From assembly GCF_023487995.1 (NCBI RefSeq), contig NZ_JAMFKN010000003.1, forward strand, positions 469,867 through 533,866: a stretch of DNA of 64,000 bases. Reading direction: 5' to 3'. The stretch's first letter is position 1, and the number at the start of each line of letters is the position of its first letter. Below the pieces are notes generated by a model. The model saw only the letters and a program-made list of their open reading frames with translations. It ran no database searches and was not told the origin of the DNA. The DNA is from Thermohalobaculum sediminis. GTDB taxonomy: Bacteria; Pseudomonadota; Alphaproteobacteria; Rhodobacterales; Rhodobacteraceae. The translations under genes were made by a program, and so were the position numbers. This document shows positions 45,968-54,288 of the stretch, one piece after another.

Positions 45968-46945
45968 ATGACCCCCTTCGCCATCGCCGGCGTGCAGATG
46001 CATGTCGCAGCCCTCCACGACAACGTGGAAGGGATGCGCCACCGGCTCGACATCCTGATGGCGCGATTCCCGTGGACGCAGATGGTGCTGTTCTCGGAGC
46101 TTGCGCCGTTCGGGCCGCTGCCGCGCTTCGCCCAGCCCTTCCCCAACGCCGTGCTCGACCAGTTCTGCGTCGATGCGCGCCGCCACGGCGTCTGGCTGAT
46201 CCCCGGCTCGATGTTCGAGAAGACGCCCGACGGGCGGATCTACAACACCTCGGTCGTCATCAACCCCGAGGGCGAGATCGTCGCCAAATACCGCAAGATG
46301 TTCCCCTTCCGGCCCTACGAGACCGAGGTCGAGGCGGGGACCGAGTTCTGCCTGTTCGACGTGCCCGGTGTCGGCCGCTTCGGGCTATCGATCTGCTACG
46401 ACATCTGGTTCCCCGAGACCACGCGCCAGCTCACCAGCCAGGGTGTCGAGGTGCTGCTGCACCCCGTGCTGACCGGCACCACCGACCGCGACGCCGAACT
46501 CGCGATCGCCCGCGCCACCGCCGCGCAGTTCCAGTGCTACGTGATCGACGTGAACGGCCTCGGCGCCGGCGGCGTCGGGCGTTCGCTGGTCGTGGACCCC
46601 TCGGCCACCGTGCTGCACCAGTCGGCCGGGCAGGAGGACATGTTCCCGATCGAGATCGACCTCGACCTCGTGCGGCGCCAGCGCGAGACCGGGATGCGGG
46701 GTCTGGGCCAGGTGCTGAAAAGCTTCCGCGACCGCGAGGCCGAGTTCACCGTCTATGACCGCGAGAGCGGGGCGGACGCCTATCTGCACGGTCTGGGCCC
46801 GCTCGAGATGCCCGGCAAGGGCAGCCGCGCGGGGCTGCGCCGCGCCGACCCGCGCCCGGCGCCGGAGCTGCGGCGCGCCGATTTCGACAAGGACGCGGGG
46901 GGCGACCATGCGCCCCCGCTGACCGGACGCATCGCCTCGGGCTGA
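45968..46945 (+). CDS. Nitrilase-superfamily carbon-nitrogen hydrolase
   Basis: A 325-residue amidohydrolase with the full Glu-Lys-Cys triad: Glu44 in FSELAPFG, Lys110 in YRKMFPF and Cys143 in SICYDIWFPE. It lacks fused domains; the last 45 residues are a basic/acidic low-complexity tail. Members cleave small amides, N-carbamoyl compounds or nitriles. It is 72 bp after the Usp gene and 94 bp before the PLP decarboxylase, with a hairpin in the second gap. It may supply or remove an amine-containing intermediate for the following genes; substrate unknown. Confidence 0.88.
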   Translation: MTPFAIAGVQMHVAALHDNVEGMRHRLDILMARFPWTQMVLFSELAPFGPLPRFAQPFPNAVLDQFCVDARRHGVWLIPGSMFEKTPDGRIYNTSVVINPEGEIVAKYRKMFPFRPYETEVEAGTEFCLFDVPGVGRFGLSICYDIWFPETTRQLTSQGVEVLLHPVLTGTTDRDAELAIARATAAQFQCYVIDVNGLGAGGVGRSLVVDPSATVLHQSAGQEDMFPIEIDLDLVRRQRETGMRGLGQVLKSFRDREAEFTVYDRESGADAYLHGLGPLEMPGKGSRAGLRRADPRPAPELRRADFDKDAGGDHAPPLTGRIASG

Positions 46946-46954
46946 GCGGCCCGT

Positions 46955-46976
46955 GGCCCGGCGACGCCGCCGGGCC
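46955..46976 (+). terminator. GC hairpin after the nitrilase gene
   Basis: GGCCCGGCG and CGCCGGGCC form a perfect 9-bp stem with a 4-nt loop (ACGC), 9 nt after the stop codon at 46943-46945. No T tract follows, so it may attenuate rather than fully stop transcription into the decarboxylase gene. Confidence 0.5.
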
Positions 46977-47038
46977 CGGCCCCTCCCGTGGCGGCAGGAC
47001 AGCGGCGATCGCGCCGCACTGGCAGGGAGGACGGCCCG

Positions 47039-49780
47039 ATGACGGCAATCAGCGACTATTACAGCGCGGTGCAACTGCGCTTCGACCGCTGGAGCGCGCT
47101 GCGGCAGCTGACCTCGGAACTCGCCCGCACCGGCCGCTCGGCCCGCGGCGCGGCGGGGCTGGCGAAGAAGATCGGCGCCGTCTTCGACCAGCTCGCGCCG
47201 ATCGAGACCTACTGGGCGTTCCCCGGTTCCTCGGCCTTCGACTTCCTGCGCCGCCAGTTCGAGCATGGCAACGACGAGGACCTCGCCTTCTCGGTGCGCC
47301 GGGTCGCGCGGGCGCTCACCTCGGGCGCCTATCGCCGCCGGCGCATCACGCTGGCGCGCGAGGACGCCGACATCGAGGAGGTCGAGGACGAGCAGACCCA
47401 GCCGATCGAGGCCCGCGCCCTCTCGCGCCCCTATTTCGAGGTGCTGATCGTCGATGACCTGACCGAGGCGCAGGACCGCTTCCTGCGCCACAGCCTCGAG
47501 CGGATGCGCCGTCCCGAGGACGCCTTCATCTACGAATCCGTCGTGGTTCCCAGCCTCGAGGACGCGCTGATCGCGATCCTGTTCAACCACAACATCCAGG
47601 CCGTGGTGGTCCGACCCGGTCTTACGCTCAAGTCCGAGAATACGCTGCCGATCCTCACGCGCTACCTCAACCGCGTGGGCGAGGAGGACGTCGATACCCT
47701 CTCGCCCGAGGACTACGGGCCCGAGCTTTGTCGCCTCATCGCCAAGGTGCGGCCCGAGCTCGACGCGTATCTGGTGACCGACCGCTCGGTCGAGGAGATC
47801 GCCGGGCGCGACCTCGGCGGCTGCCGGCGGGTGTTCTACAACCAAGAGGACTTCCTCGAACTCCACCTCAACATCCTGCGCGGCATCAGCACCCGCTACA
47901 GGACACCCTTCTTCACCGCGCTGAAGGAGTATTCCAAGCAGCCCACCGGCGTCTTCCACGCCATGCCGATCAGCCGCGGCAAGTCGATCTCGCGCTCGCA
48001 CTGGATCCAGGACATGGGCGCGTTCTACGGCTCGAACATCTTCCTCGCCGAGACCTCGGCCACCTCCGGCGGGCTCGACAGCCTGCTCGAGCCCCACGGA
48101 CCGATCAAGGAGGCGCAGGAGAAGGCGGCCCGGGCCTTCGGCTCCAAGCAGACCTTCTTCGCCACGAACGGCACCTCGACCTGCAACAAGATCGTCGTGC
48201 AGGCGCTGGTTCGGCCCGGCGACATCGTGCTGGTCGACCGCGACTGCCACAAGTCGCACCATTACGGCATGGTGCTGGCCGGGGCCGAGGTGGTCTATCT
48301 CGACAGCTATCCGCTCGATGCCTGGTCGATGTACGGCGCGGTGCCGCTGCGCGAGATCAAGCACATGCTGCTGACGCTCAAGGCCGCGGGCAAGCTCGAC
48401 CGGGTGCGGATGCTGCTGCTGACGAACTGCACCTTCGACGGCATCGTCTACAACGTCGAGCGGGTGATGGAGGAATGCCTCGCCATCAAGCCCGACCTCG
48501 TGTTCCTGTGGGACGAGGCGTGGTTCGCCTTCGCGCGCTTCGGCCCCACCTACCGCCAGCGCACCGGGATGAATGCCGCCAATGTCCTGCGCGAGCGGCT
48601 GCGCAGCCCCGAGCATCGCATCGCGTGGGAAAAACAGCAGGCCAAGCTCCAGGACGCGGACGACGAGGCGCTTCTCAAGGCCCGGCTTATCCCGCCGCCC
48701 GACGCGCGGGTGCGGGTCTACACCACGCAATCGACCCACAAGACGCTGACGGCGCTGAGGCAGGGCTCGATGATCCATGTCAACGATCAGGACTTCAAGG
48801 GCGAGGTCGAGCAGGCCTTCCATGAGGCCTACATGACCCACACCTCGACCTCGCCCAACTACCAGATCATCGCCTCGCTCGACGTGGGCCGCCGGCAGGT
48901 CGAGCTCGAAGGCTTCGAATTCGTCCAGCGCCAGGTCGAGGCGGCGATGTCGATGCGGCGTGCGATCGCGACCCACCCGCTGCTGAAGAAATACTTCAAG
49001 GTCCTGACCGCCGGCGACATGATCCCCGAGCGCTACCGCGAGAGCGGCGTCAGTTCCTACTACGACCCCGACCAGGGCTGGGCGGACATCTGGGAGTCGT
49101 GGGCGCGCGACGAGTTCGTGCTCGACGCCACGCGAGTGACACTGGCGGTCGGCGGCACCGGCTGGGACGGCGACACCTTCAAGACCCGGATCCTGATGGA
49201 CAAGTACGGGATCCAGATCAACAAGACCTCGCGCAACACCGTGCTGTTCATGACGAACATCGGCACGACGCGCTCGTCGGTCGCCTACCTCATCGAGGTA
49301 CTGGTGGGCATCGCGCGAGAGCTCGACGACCTGCTCGACGACGCCTCGCGGATGGAGCGGCTGAGCTTCGAGAACCGCGTCAAAAGCCTCACGGTGGACC
49401 TGCCGCCACTGCCGGACTTCAGCCGCTTCCACACCGCGTTCCGCGCCCGCGACAACAGCGGCACGCCCGAGGGCGACATGCGCTCGGCCTTCTTCCTCGC
49501 CTATGACGAGGCGAACTGCGACTACATCGACCTGCACGGCGCGCTGTCCGAGGAGATCCGGCACCGCGAGGTGGTCTCGGCAAGCTTCATCATCCCCTAC
49601 CCGCCGGGGTTCCCGATCCTGGTGCCGGGGCAGGTCATCAGCGAGGAGATCCTCGCCTTCATGCGCGCGCTAGACGTCAACGAGATCCACGGCTACCGGC
49701 CGGATCTGGGCCTGCGCGTGTTCACCGACGAGGCGCTCTCGCGCCATGCATCCAAGGCCATGCCGCGCGCGGCGGAATGA
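47039..49780 (+). CDS. Large Orn/Lys/Arg decarboxylase-family PLP enzyme
   Basis: A 913-residue fold-type-I PLP enzyme of the basic amino-acid decarboxylase group. An N-terminal wing (about 120-230, PYFEVLIVDDLTEAQDRFL to AVVVRPGL) precedes the major domain. Key elements are FFATNGTSTCNKIVVQAL, VDRDCHKSHHYG, LVFLWDEAWFAF and the PLP lysine in TQSTHKTLTALRQG (Lys568). The C-terminal decarboxylase domain follows (about 760-880, SFIIPYPPGFPILVPGQ). E. coli enzymes are 710-760 residues, so this one carries about 150 extra, mostly N-terminal. GGGAGG lies 8 nt before the ATG. It would decarboxylate arginine, ornithine, lysine or a related compound; specificity is not evident. It is coupled to the ATP-grasp gene. 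Confidence 0.9.
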   Translation: MTAISDYYSAVQLRFDRWSALRQLTSELARTGRSARGAAGLAKKIGAVFDQLAPIETYWAFPGSSAFDFLRRQFEHGNDEDLAFSVRRVARALTSGAYRRRRITLAREDADIEEVEDEQTQPIEARALSRPYFEVLIVDDLTEAQDRFLRHSLERMRRPEDAFIYESVVVPSLEDALIAILFNHNIQAVVVRPGLTLKSENTLPILTRYLNRVGEEDVDTLSPEDYGPELCRLIAKVRPELDAYLVTDRSVEEIAGRDLGGCRRVFYNQEDFLELHLNILRGISTRYRTPFFTALKEYSKQPTGVFHAMPISRGKSISRSHWIQDMGAFYGSNIFLAETSATSGGLDSLLEPHGPIKEAQEKAARAFGSKQTFFATNGTSTCNKIVVQALVRPGDIVLVDRDCHKSHHYGMVLAGAEVVYLDSYPLDAWSMYGAVPLREIKHMLLTLKAAGKLDRVRMLLLTNCTFDGIVYNVERVMEECLAIKPDLVFLWDEAWFAFARFGPTYRQRTGMNAANVLRERLRSPEHRIAWEKQQAKLQDADDEALLKARLIPPPDARVRVYTTQSTHKTLTALRQGSMIHVNDQDFKGEVEQAFHEAYMTHTSTSPNYQIIASLDVGRRQVELEGFEFVQRQVEAAMSMRRAIATHPLLKKYFKVLTAGDMIPERYRESGVSSYYDPDQGWADIWESWARDEFVLDATRVTLAVGGTGWDGDTFKTRILMDKYGIQINKTSRNTVLFMTNIGTTRSSVAYLIEVLVGIARELDDLLDDASRMERLSFENRVKSLTVDLPPLPDFSRFHTAFRARDNSGTPEGDMRSAFFLAYDEANCDYIDLHGALSEEIRHREVVSASFIIPYPPGFPILVPGQVISEEILAFMRALDVNEIHGYRPDLGLRVFTDEALSRHASKAMPRAAE

Positions 49781-49797
49781 ACGACAGGGAGGGACAC

Positions 49798-51249
49798 ATG
49801 CCGAAGAAGACGCTCAAGAACATCTCCGAGATCCGCCGCTACTTCCACCGCAACGAGGAGCCGATCTATTTCGTCTCGGCCACCAACTTCAACCTGCTCG
49901 GGCTCGACGAATGGGTGAAGAACTTCAAGTATATCAACTATCTAGACTGCTATGACGGCCGCCATCCCAACGTCTTCGTGCCGCCCGAGATGCCGCATGA
50001 CGAGTTCCAGTCGATCGAGGATATCAACAACTACCTGCTCAGCCACAAGCAGGTGATCGACTTTCTCAAGCGCCGTGGCGGCAAGCCGAAATTCGTGTTC
50101 CTGATGTTCGACCAGACGACCGAGAAGCTGGCCAAGGAGCTTGGCGCCGAGGTCTGGTTCCCCAAGGCCAAGCTGCGCGAGAAATGCGACAACAAGATCG
50201 AGACCGTGCGCATCGGCAACAAGGCCGGCGTGCCTTCGGTGCCGAACACGCTGTCGGAGGTGAAGGACTACAAGCACCTCCAGACGGTCTGCGAGAAGGC
50301 CGGGCTCGGCCACGACCTCGTGCTGCAATCGGCCTTCGGGGACAGCGGCCACACCACCTTCTTCATCAAGTCCGAAGCCGATTTCCGCCGCCACGAGCAC
50401 GAGATCGTGGGCCAGGGCGAGATCAAGATCATGAAGCGCATCGACTGCCGCGGCTCGGCGATCGAGGCTTGCGCCACCAAGAAGGGCACGATCGTGGGCC
50501 CGCTGATGACCGAGCTCGTGGGCTTCAAGGAGCTCACCCCCTATCGCGGCGGCTGGTGCGGCAACGAGATCTTCCCGACCGCCTTCGCCCCCAAGGTCCG
50601 CCAGCAGGCCCGGGATCTCACCTTCAAGTTCGGCGAGCAGCTCAAGAAGGAAGGCTATCGCGGCTACTTCGAGCTCGACTTCCTGATCGACAAGAAGACG
50701 GGCGATCTGTGGCTGGGCGAGCTGAACCCGCGCATCACGGGCGCAAGCTCGATGACCAACCACGCGGCCTTCGCCCATGCGGACGCGCCCTTGTTCCTCT
50801 TCCATCTGCTCGAATTCTCGGGCAAGGACTTCGATCTCGATGTCGAGGAGCTGAACGCCCGCTGGGCCGACCCCGACATGATCGATTCCTGGTCGCAGAT
50901 GGTCATCAAGCACACCGACGACAGCGTGGACATCCTGACCGGCGCGCCCGAGAGCGGCATCTACCGCATGCTCGACGACGGCCGCGTGGTGTTCGACCGC
51001 TTCGACTATCACCGCCGCGCGGTCGAGTCGGAGCGCGAGGCGTTCTTCCTGCGCATCCTCAAGCCCGGCGATTACCGCTACGAGGGCGCCGATCTCGGCA
51101 TCCTCGTCACGCGGGGCCGGTCGATGACCAACAACTTCAAGCTGACCGACCGCGCGCAGAAGTGGATCCACGGCATCAAGCAGGCCTTCTCGGCCCGCCC
51201 GCTGCCGTCAGCCGCGGCGCTGACCGACCCGGCCTTCAAGATCCTCTGA
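49798..51249 (+). CDS. ATP-grasp ligase (biotin-carboxylase-like fold), substrate unknown
   Basis: A 483-residue ATP-grasp enzyme. The fold is recognised from CDNKIETVRIGNKAGVPSVP, the lid/ATP region DLVLQSAFGDSGHTTFFI and the Mg-binding LWLGELNPRITGASSM. There is no biotinyl or carboxyltransferase domain here or next to it, so it is more likely an amide-bond-forming carboxylate-amine ligase than a carboxylase. The start at 49798 has AGGGAGG 5 nt upstream; an ATG at 49777 overlaps the decarboxylase stop (ATGA) and is an alternative. Position suggests it ligates an amino acid or acid to the amine made by the decarboxylase. That is inference. Confidence 0.82.
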   Translation: MPKKTLKNISEIRRYFHRNEEPIYFVSATNFNLLGLDEWVKNFKYINYLDCYDGRHPNVFVPPEMPHDEFQSIEDINNYLLSHKQVIDFLKRRGGKPKFVFLMFDQTTEKLAKELGAEVWFPKAKLREKCDNKIETVRIGNKAGVPSVPNTLSEVKDYKHLQTVCEKAGLGHDLVLQSAFGDSGHTTFFIKSEADFRRHEHEIVGQGEIKIMKRIDCRGSAIEACATKKGTIVGPLMTELVGFKELTPYRGGWCGNEIFPTAFAPKVRQQARDLTFKFGEQLKKEGYRGYFELDFLIDKKTGDLWLGELNPRITGASSMTNHAAFAHADAPLFLFHLLEFSGKDFDLDVEELNARWADPDMIDSWSQMVIKHTDDSVDILTGAPESGIYRMLDDGRVVFDRFDYHRRAVESEREAFFLRILKPGDYRYEGADLGILVTRGRSMTNNFKLTDRAQKWIHGIKQAFSARPLPSAAALTDPAFKIL

Positions 51250-51253
51250 GGCG

Positions 51254-52246
51254 ATGGAGCTGCTGTTTCGCGCGATCGACGACGGGGGCCGCCGCGATGG
51301 CGGCCCTCATGACGCATGGGCCGCGCAGTTCCGGGCGCACTGGCCGGGCTATCGCGCCTGGTGGACGCGCGAGGGCGTGAAGGCGCGGCCCACCTATCTC
51401 GCGAGCCGCACCGCCATTGCCACCCACATGCCCGAGATCCTGGGTCTCTACGACGAGATGGCCGAGCGCGCGGGCGGTGGCGACACGGAGGCACGCTTTC
51501 TCAGCTTCTGGTGCCCGCCGCCCTATCTCTCGGGCTGCTCACAGGCGATCTGGCCGGGGCCCGAGCCGATGCTGGTGCGCAACTACGACTACAATCCCCA
51601 TGCCTTCGACGCCGTGGTGCTGCGCACGGACTGGCAGGGGCGGCGGGTGATCGGCACCTCGGACGGCATGTTCGGGCTGGTGGACGGGATGAACGATGCG
51701 GGGCTCGCGGTCTCACTCACCTTCGGCGGGCGGCGCGTGGTGGGGACCGGATTCGGCGTGCCGCTGATCCTGCGCTACGTGCTCCAGACCTGCGAGACGG
51801 CCGAGGAAGCGGGCCGCGCGCTCGCGCGGCTGCCCACCCACATGAGCTACAACGTGACCGTCGTGGATGCCGAGCGGCGCTATCTGACCGCCTTCCTCTC
51901 GCCCGACCGGGGCACCACGATCACCCATGCGGCGGTCGCGACCAACCATCAGGAGCGGGTCGAGTGGTCGAGCCATGCCCGCTTCACCGCGACCGTCGAG
52001 CGCGAGCGCTTCCTGCTGCACCGCCTGACGCTGCATGTCGAGCCGGCCGAGAAGTTCATCGCGGCCTTCCTCAAGCCGCCGCTCTACTCGCTCGCCTATG
52101 GCGCGGGATTCGGCACGCTCTACACGGCGGTCTATCAAGTGGCCGGGCGGGAGATGGCGCTGCACTGGCCCGGCACCTCGTGGCGACTGCCGCTCGACGG
52201 CCCGGTCGAGGGCGCGCGCGCCGTCGCCTATCCCGAGGCCGCCTGA
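51254..52246 (+). CDS. C45 peptidase / acyl-CoA:6-aminopenicillanate acyltransferase-like Ntn hydrolase
   Basis: A 330-residue Ntn-hydrolase precursor. Self-cleavage probably occurs at Gly94-Cys95 in YLSGCSQAIW, leaving Cys95 as nucleophile; the downstream LVRNYDYNPHAFD and GMFGLVDGMNDAGLAVSLTFGGR are typical of the AAT/C45 group. Relatives exchange or hydrolyse the acyl part of small amides (isopenicillin N acyltransferase, beta-alanyl-dopamine hydrolase). The gene starts 4 bp after the ATP-grasp stop, so the ligase and this hydrolase/transferase are made together. Confidence 0.88.
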   Translation: MELLFRAIDDGGRRDGGPHDAWAAQFRAHWPGYRAWWTREGVKARPTYLASRTAIATHMPEILGLYDEMAERAGGGDTEARFLSFWCPPPYLSGCSQAIWPGPEPMLVRNYDYNPHAFDAVVLRTDWQGRRVIGTSDGMFGLVDGMNDAGLAVSLTFGGRRVVGTGFGVPLILRYVLQTCETAEEAGRALARLPTHMSYNVTVVDAERRYLTAFLSPDRGTTITHAAVATNHQERVEWSSHARFTATVERERFLLHRLTLHVEPAEKFIAAFLKPPLYSLAYGAGFGTLYTAVYQVAGREMALHWPGTSWRLPLDGPVEGARAVAYPEAA

Positions 52247-52269
52247 CCGCGGAACGGAGAGTTGGACCC

Positions 52270-52668
52270 ATGCGCATCCTCGAGACCGCGATCTACGCCG
52301 CGAACCTCGCCGAGACCGCCGCCTTCTACGAGACGGTGCTGGGGCTCGAGCGCTTCTCCGAGGTTCCGGGCCGCCACGTGTTCTTCCGCGTCGAGGGGGC
52401 CGTGCTGCTGATCTTCCGGCCCGAGGCGACCCGGCAGCCGCCCGCACCGGGCGCCCTGCCCGTGCCGCCGCACGGACCCGAGGGTCCGGGCCATGTCTGC
52501 TTTGCCGCGAGCCTTGCCGAGATCGGCCGCTGGCGCGATCGGCTCGAGGCCGCGGGGGTCGGGATCGAGAGCGACTTCCAGTGGCCGCAGGGCGGGCGCT
52601 CGATCTATTTCCGCGATCCCGCCGGCAATTCGGTCGAGCTCGCCGAGCCGCGGATCTGGGGGCTTTGA
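52270..52668 (+). CDS. VOC (glyoxalase/dioxygenase-fold) protein
   Basis: A 132-residue vicinal-oxygen-chelate protein starting MRILETAIYAANLAETAAFYE. The two beta-alpha-beta-beta-beta modules are visible (YETVLGLERFSEVPGRHVFF and RSIYFRDPAGNSVELAEPRIW). Candidate metal residues are His75 (GHVCF) and Glu near the end (NSVELAE). It is 23 bp after the C45 gene and is likely the last gene of the run. REP-like palindromes follow. Confidence 0.88.
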   Translation: MRILETAIYAANLAETAAFYETVLGLERFSEVPGRHVFFRVEGAVLLIFRPEATRQPPAPGALPVPPHGPEGPGHVCFAASLAEIGRWRDRLEAAGVGIESDFQWPQGGRSIYFRDPAGNSVELAEPRIWGL

Positions 52669-52921
52669 CGCGAGCCCCGTGAATTTCTCCTGATCCCCGG
52701 GCTCGCGCCCCGGGGTCTCGCGATCCTCTGCCGGCGCCGCAGTCCCGCGCTTCCCCGGCCCTCGAGCCGGGGCCTCCTTCACGAAGGCCCCCGAGGCCCC
52801 GGGGCGCGACCCCGGGGCAGCGGCAAGCGCCGCCGTACGCACTCGCCCCCCGATTTCCGTTGCACACCCCCTGCCCGCCGGGGCAATCAGGGCGGGCCGA
52901 ACAGCCGAGGGAGGAGATGAG
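52669..52921. repeat. REP-like palindromes downstream of the VOC gene
   Basis: A 253-bp gene-free stretch containing CCCCGGC-6 nt-GCCGGGG (52753-52772) and CCCCGGGG-5 nt-CCCCGGGG (52797-52817). The upstream copy CCCCGGG...CCCCGGGG (from 52695) is less regular. No T tract. GGGAGG before 52922 is the ribosome-binding site of the RidA gene. Confidence 0.55.
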
Positions 52922-53413
52922 ATGACCGGCAGGATCGAGACGCGCCTCGCGGAGATGGGGCTGACGCTGCCCGCACCGGCCAAGCCCGTGGCGTCCTATG
53001 TGCCTTACGTCCAGACCGGGAACCTCCTGTTCATGTCGGGGCAGGTCCCGTTCGGCATCGATCCCCTGCCCACCGGCACGCTGACGGCCGCCGACCACGC
53101 GCAGGGCGCGCCGGCCGAGGGCTCGCGGCTTGCGGCGGCGCAGGCAGCGGCCCGGCAGTGCGGGCTCAACCTGCTCGCGCAGGCAAAGGCAGCGACGGGC
53201 GATCTCGACCGCATCCGGCGGGTGGTCAAGCTCGTGGGCTTCGTGAACTGTGATGCCAGCTTCACGCAGCAGCCGGTGGTGGTGAACGGCGCCTCGGACC
53301 TGATGAAAGCGGTGTTCGGCGAGGCGGGCGAGCACGCCCGCTCGGCCGTGGGCTCGTCCTCGCTGCCCTTGGGCGTCATGGTCGAAGTCGAGGCGGTGTT
53401 CGAGATCGGGTGA
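52922..53413 (+). CDS. RidA/YjgF-family protein
   Basis: A 163-residue member of the Rid family, enamine/imine deaminases that remove reactive 2-aminoacrylate-type by-products of PLP enzymes. It begins MTGRIETRLAEMGLTLPAPA. The core NLLFMSGQVPFG, LDRIRRVVKLVGFVN and HARSAVGSSSLPLGVMVEVEA is readable, the last with the catalytic-region Arg. At 163 residues it belongs to the longer YjgH/Rid-other type. The nearby PLP decarboxylase makes protection against PLP-derived imines plausible. Confidence 0.9.
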   Translation: MTGRIETRLAEMGLTLPAPAKPVASYVPYVQTGNLLFMSGQVPFGIDPLPTGTLTAADHAQGAPAEGSRLAAAQAAARQCGLNLLAQAKAATGDLDRIRRVVKLVGFVNCDASFTQQPVVVNGASDLMKAVFGEAGEHARSAVGSSSLPLGVMVEVEAVFEIG

Positions 53414-53650
53414 CCGGGGCGGCCTCGGGTCGATCTTCGGGGCACCGGCTCGAAGGCCAGGGCTGCGGTGACAGGTGCTGGTCGAAGCGGTGAAGCGCCG
53501 CTGTCCCGGGCCTGATCCGGAGCCTCACTGATCTCGCGTCGCTCCGCGAGGTCCCGGCTCGGAGGCCGGGGCTGCGAGGCGAGATGCGAGCGGACCGCAC
53601 GTCCCTCGCTGTCCCGGGCTTGACCCGGGACCCAGCTCAGCCCGAGCCCT
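53414..53650. repeat. REP-like palindromes downstream of ridA
   Basis: A 237-bp gene-free stretch between convergent genes. It holds a perfect palindrome with arms GTCCCGGG and CCCGGGAC at 53611-53631, a related unit GTCCCGGC...GCCGGGGC at 53551-53572 and a partial one near 53513. The same unit type is seen at 40258-40279. Confidence 0.6.
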
Positions 53651-54283
53651 TCAGCGCGCCGCCGCCTCGGCCCCGAAATAGCTCTCGGCCGGCAGGAACT
53701 TGGCCATCCGCGCGGCGTCGGCCCAGGCCCGTTCAGCGCCGCGGGTGCCGATCATCACCACCGCGTCCGAGGGCAGCTTCAAGGGATCGAGCACAGCACG
53801 GATCGCGGCGCGCCCCTCGGGCAGGGGCGCGCGCGGCATCGGCGCGCGCCCCGCCGCGGCGAAGCCCAGCCGCACCTCGGCGGTCAGGGCGGCGCGCAGC
53901 GCCTCGGGGTCGCCGTCCGGCTCGGCCAGCAGGAGCCGCTCGCAGCGCGCGAGATCCCGCAGCTTGGCGGCGGTTCGATCCGGCAGCTCGACGGTGCGCG
54001 CAAGCCTCAGCCCGATCGCCTCGCAGGTGAACAGGAACCCCACGATGTCGCGCCCCGAGCCGAGCAGGATCGAGGCATAGGCGGGATAGGCGAGCCCCAG
54101 TTCGCGCGCCCGTGCCACCCGGCGGCGGATGATCTCGAGCGGCAGTTTCGGCAAGAGCTCCTTGCGCGCCACCGTCCAGGCGTGGCGGCGGAACCTGCGC
54201 CCGGCCTCGATCGGCGGACCCTGGTTGTGGCCAATGCCGGCGATCCGCTCGCCCGCGAAGCTGGAAAAGGGTGAATGCATCAT
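53651..54283 (-). CDS. Conserved hypothetical protein
   Basis: A 210-residue protein starting MMHSPFSSFAGERIAGIGHN. I recognise the opening phrase GIGHNQGPPIE and ARELGLAYPAYASILLGSGRDIVGFL as features common in alphaproteobacterial proteins of unknown function. There is no signal or membrane segment; it is helical and basic in the first half. AGGGG is close to the start; either of two adjacent ATGs (54283 or 54280) could be used. It starts 5 bp after the mbfA stop on the same strand, so it may be co-transcribed with iron-controlled mbfA. Confidence 0.7.
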   Translation of the reverse strand: MMHSPFSSFAGERIAGIGHNQGPPIEAGRRFRRHAWTVARKELLPKLPLEIIRRRVARARELGLAYPAYASILLGSGRDIVGFLFTCEAIGLRLARTVELPDRTAAKLRDLARCERLLLAEPDGDPEALRAALTAEVRLGFAAAGRAPMPRAPLPEGRAAIRAVLDPLKLPSDAVVMIGTRGAERAWADAARMAKFLPAESYFGAEAAAR

Positions 54284-54288
54284 CGCCC

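Noticed and set aside
46385..49564. A 1059-codon open frame on the minus strand opposite the nitrilase and decarboxylase genes
   Set aside because: It is a product of high GC codon bias opposite two genes with complete active-site motifs; its translation is low-complexity His/Arg/Asp/Val with no domain.
49798..51249. Calling the ATP-grasp gene a biotin carboxylase
   Set aside because: The fold is similar, but no biotin carrier or carboxyltransferase part is present in or near the gene, and its neighbours are amine/amide enzymes.
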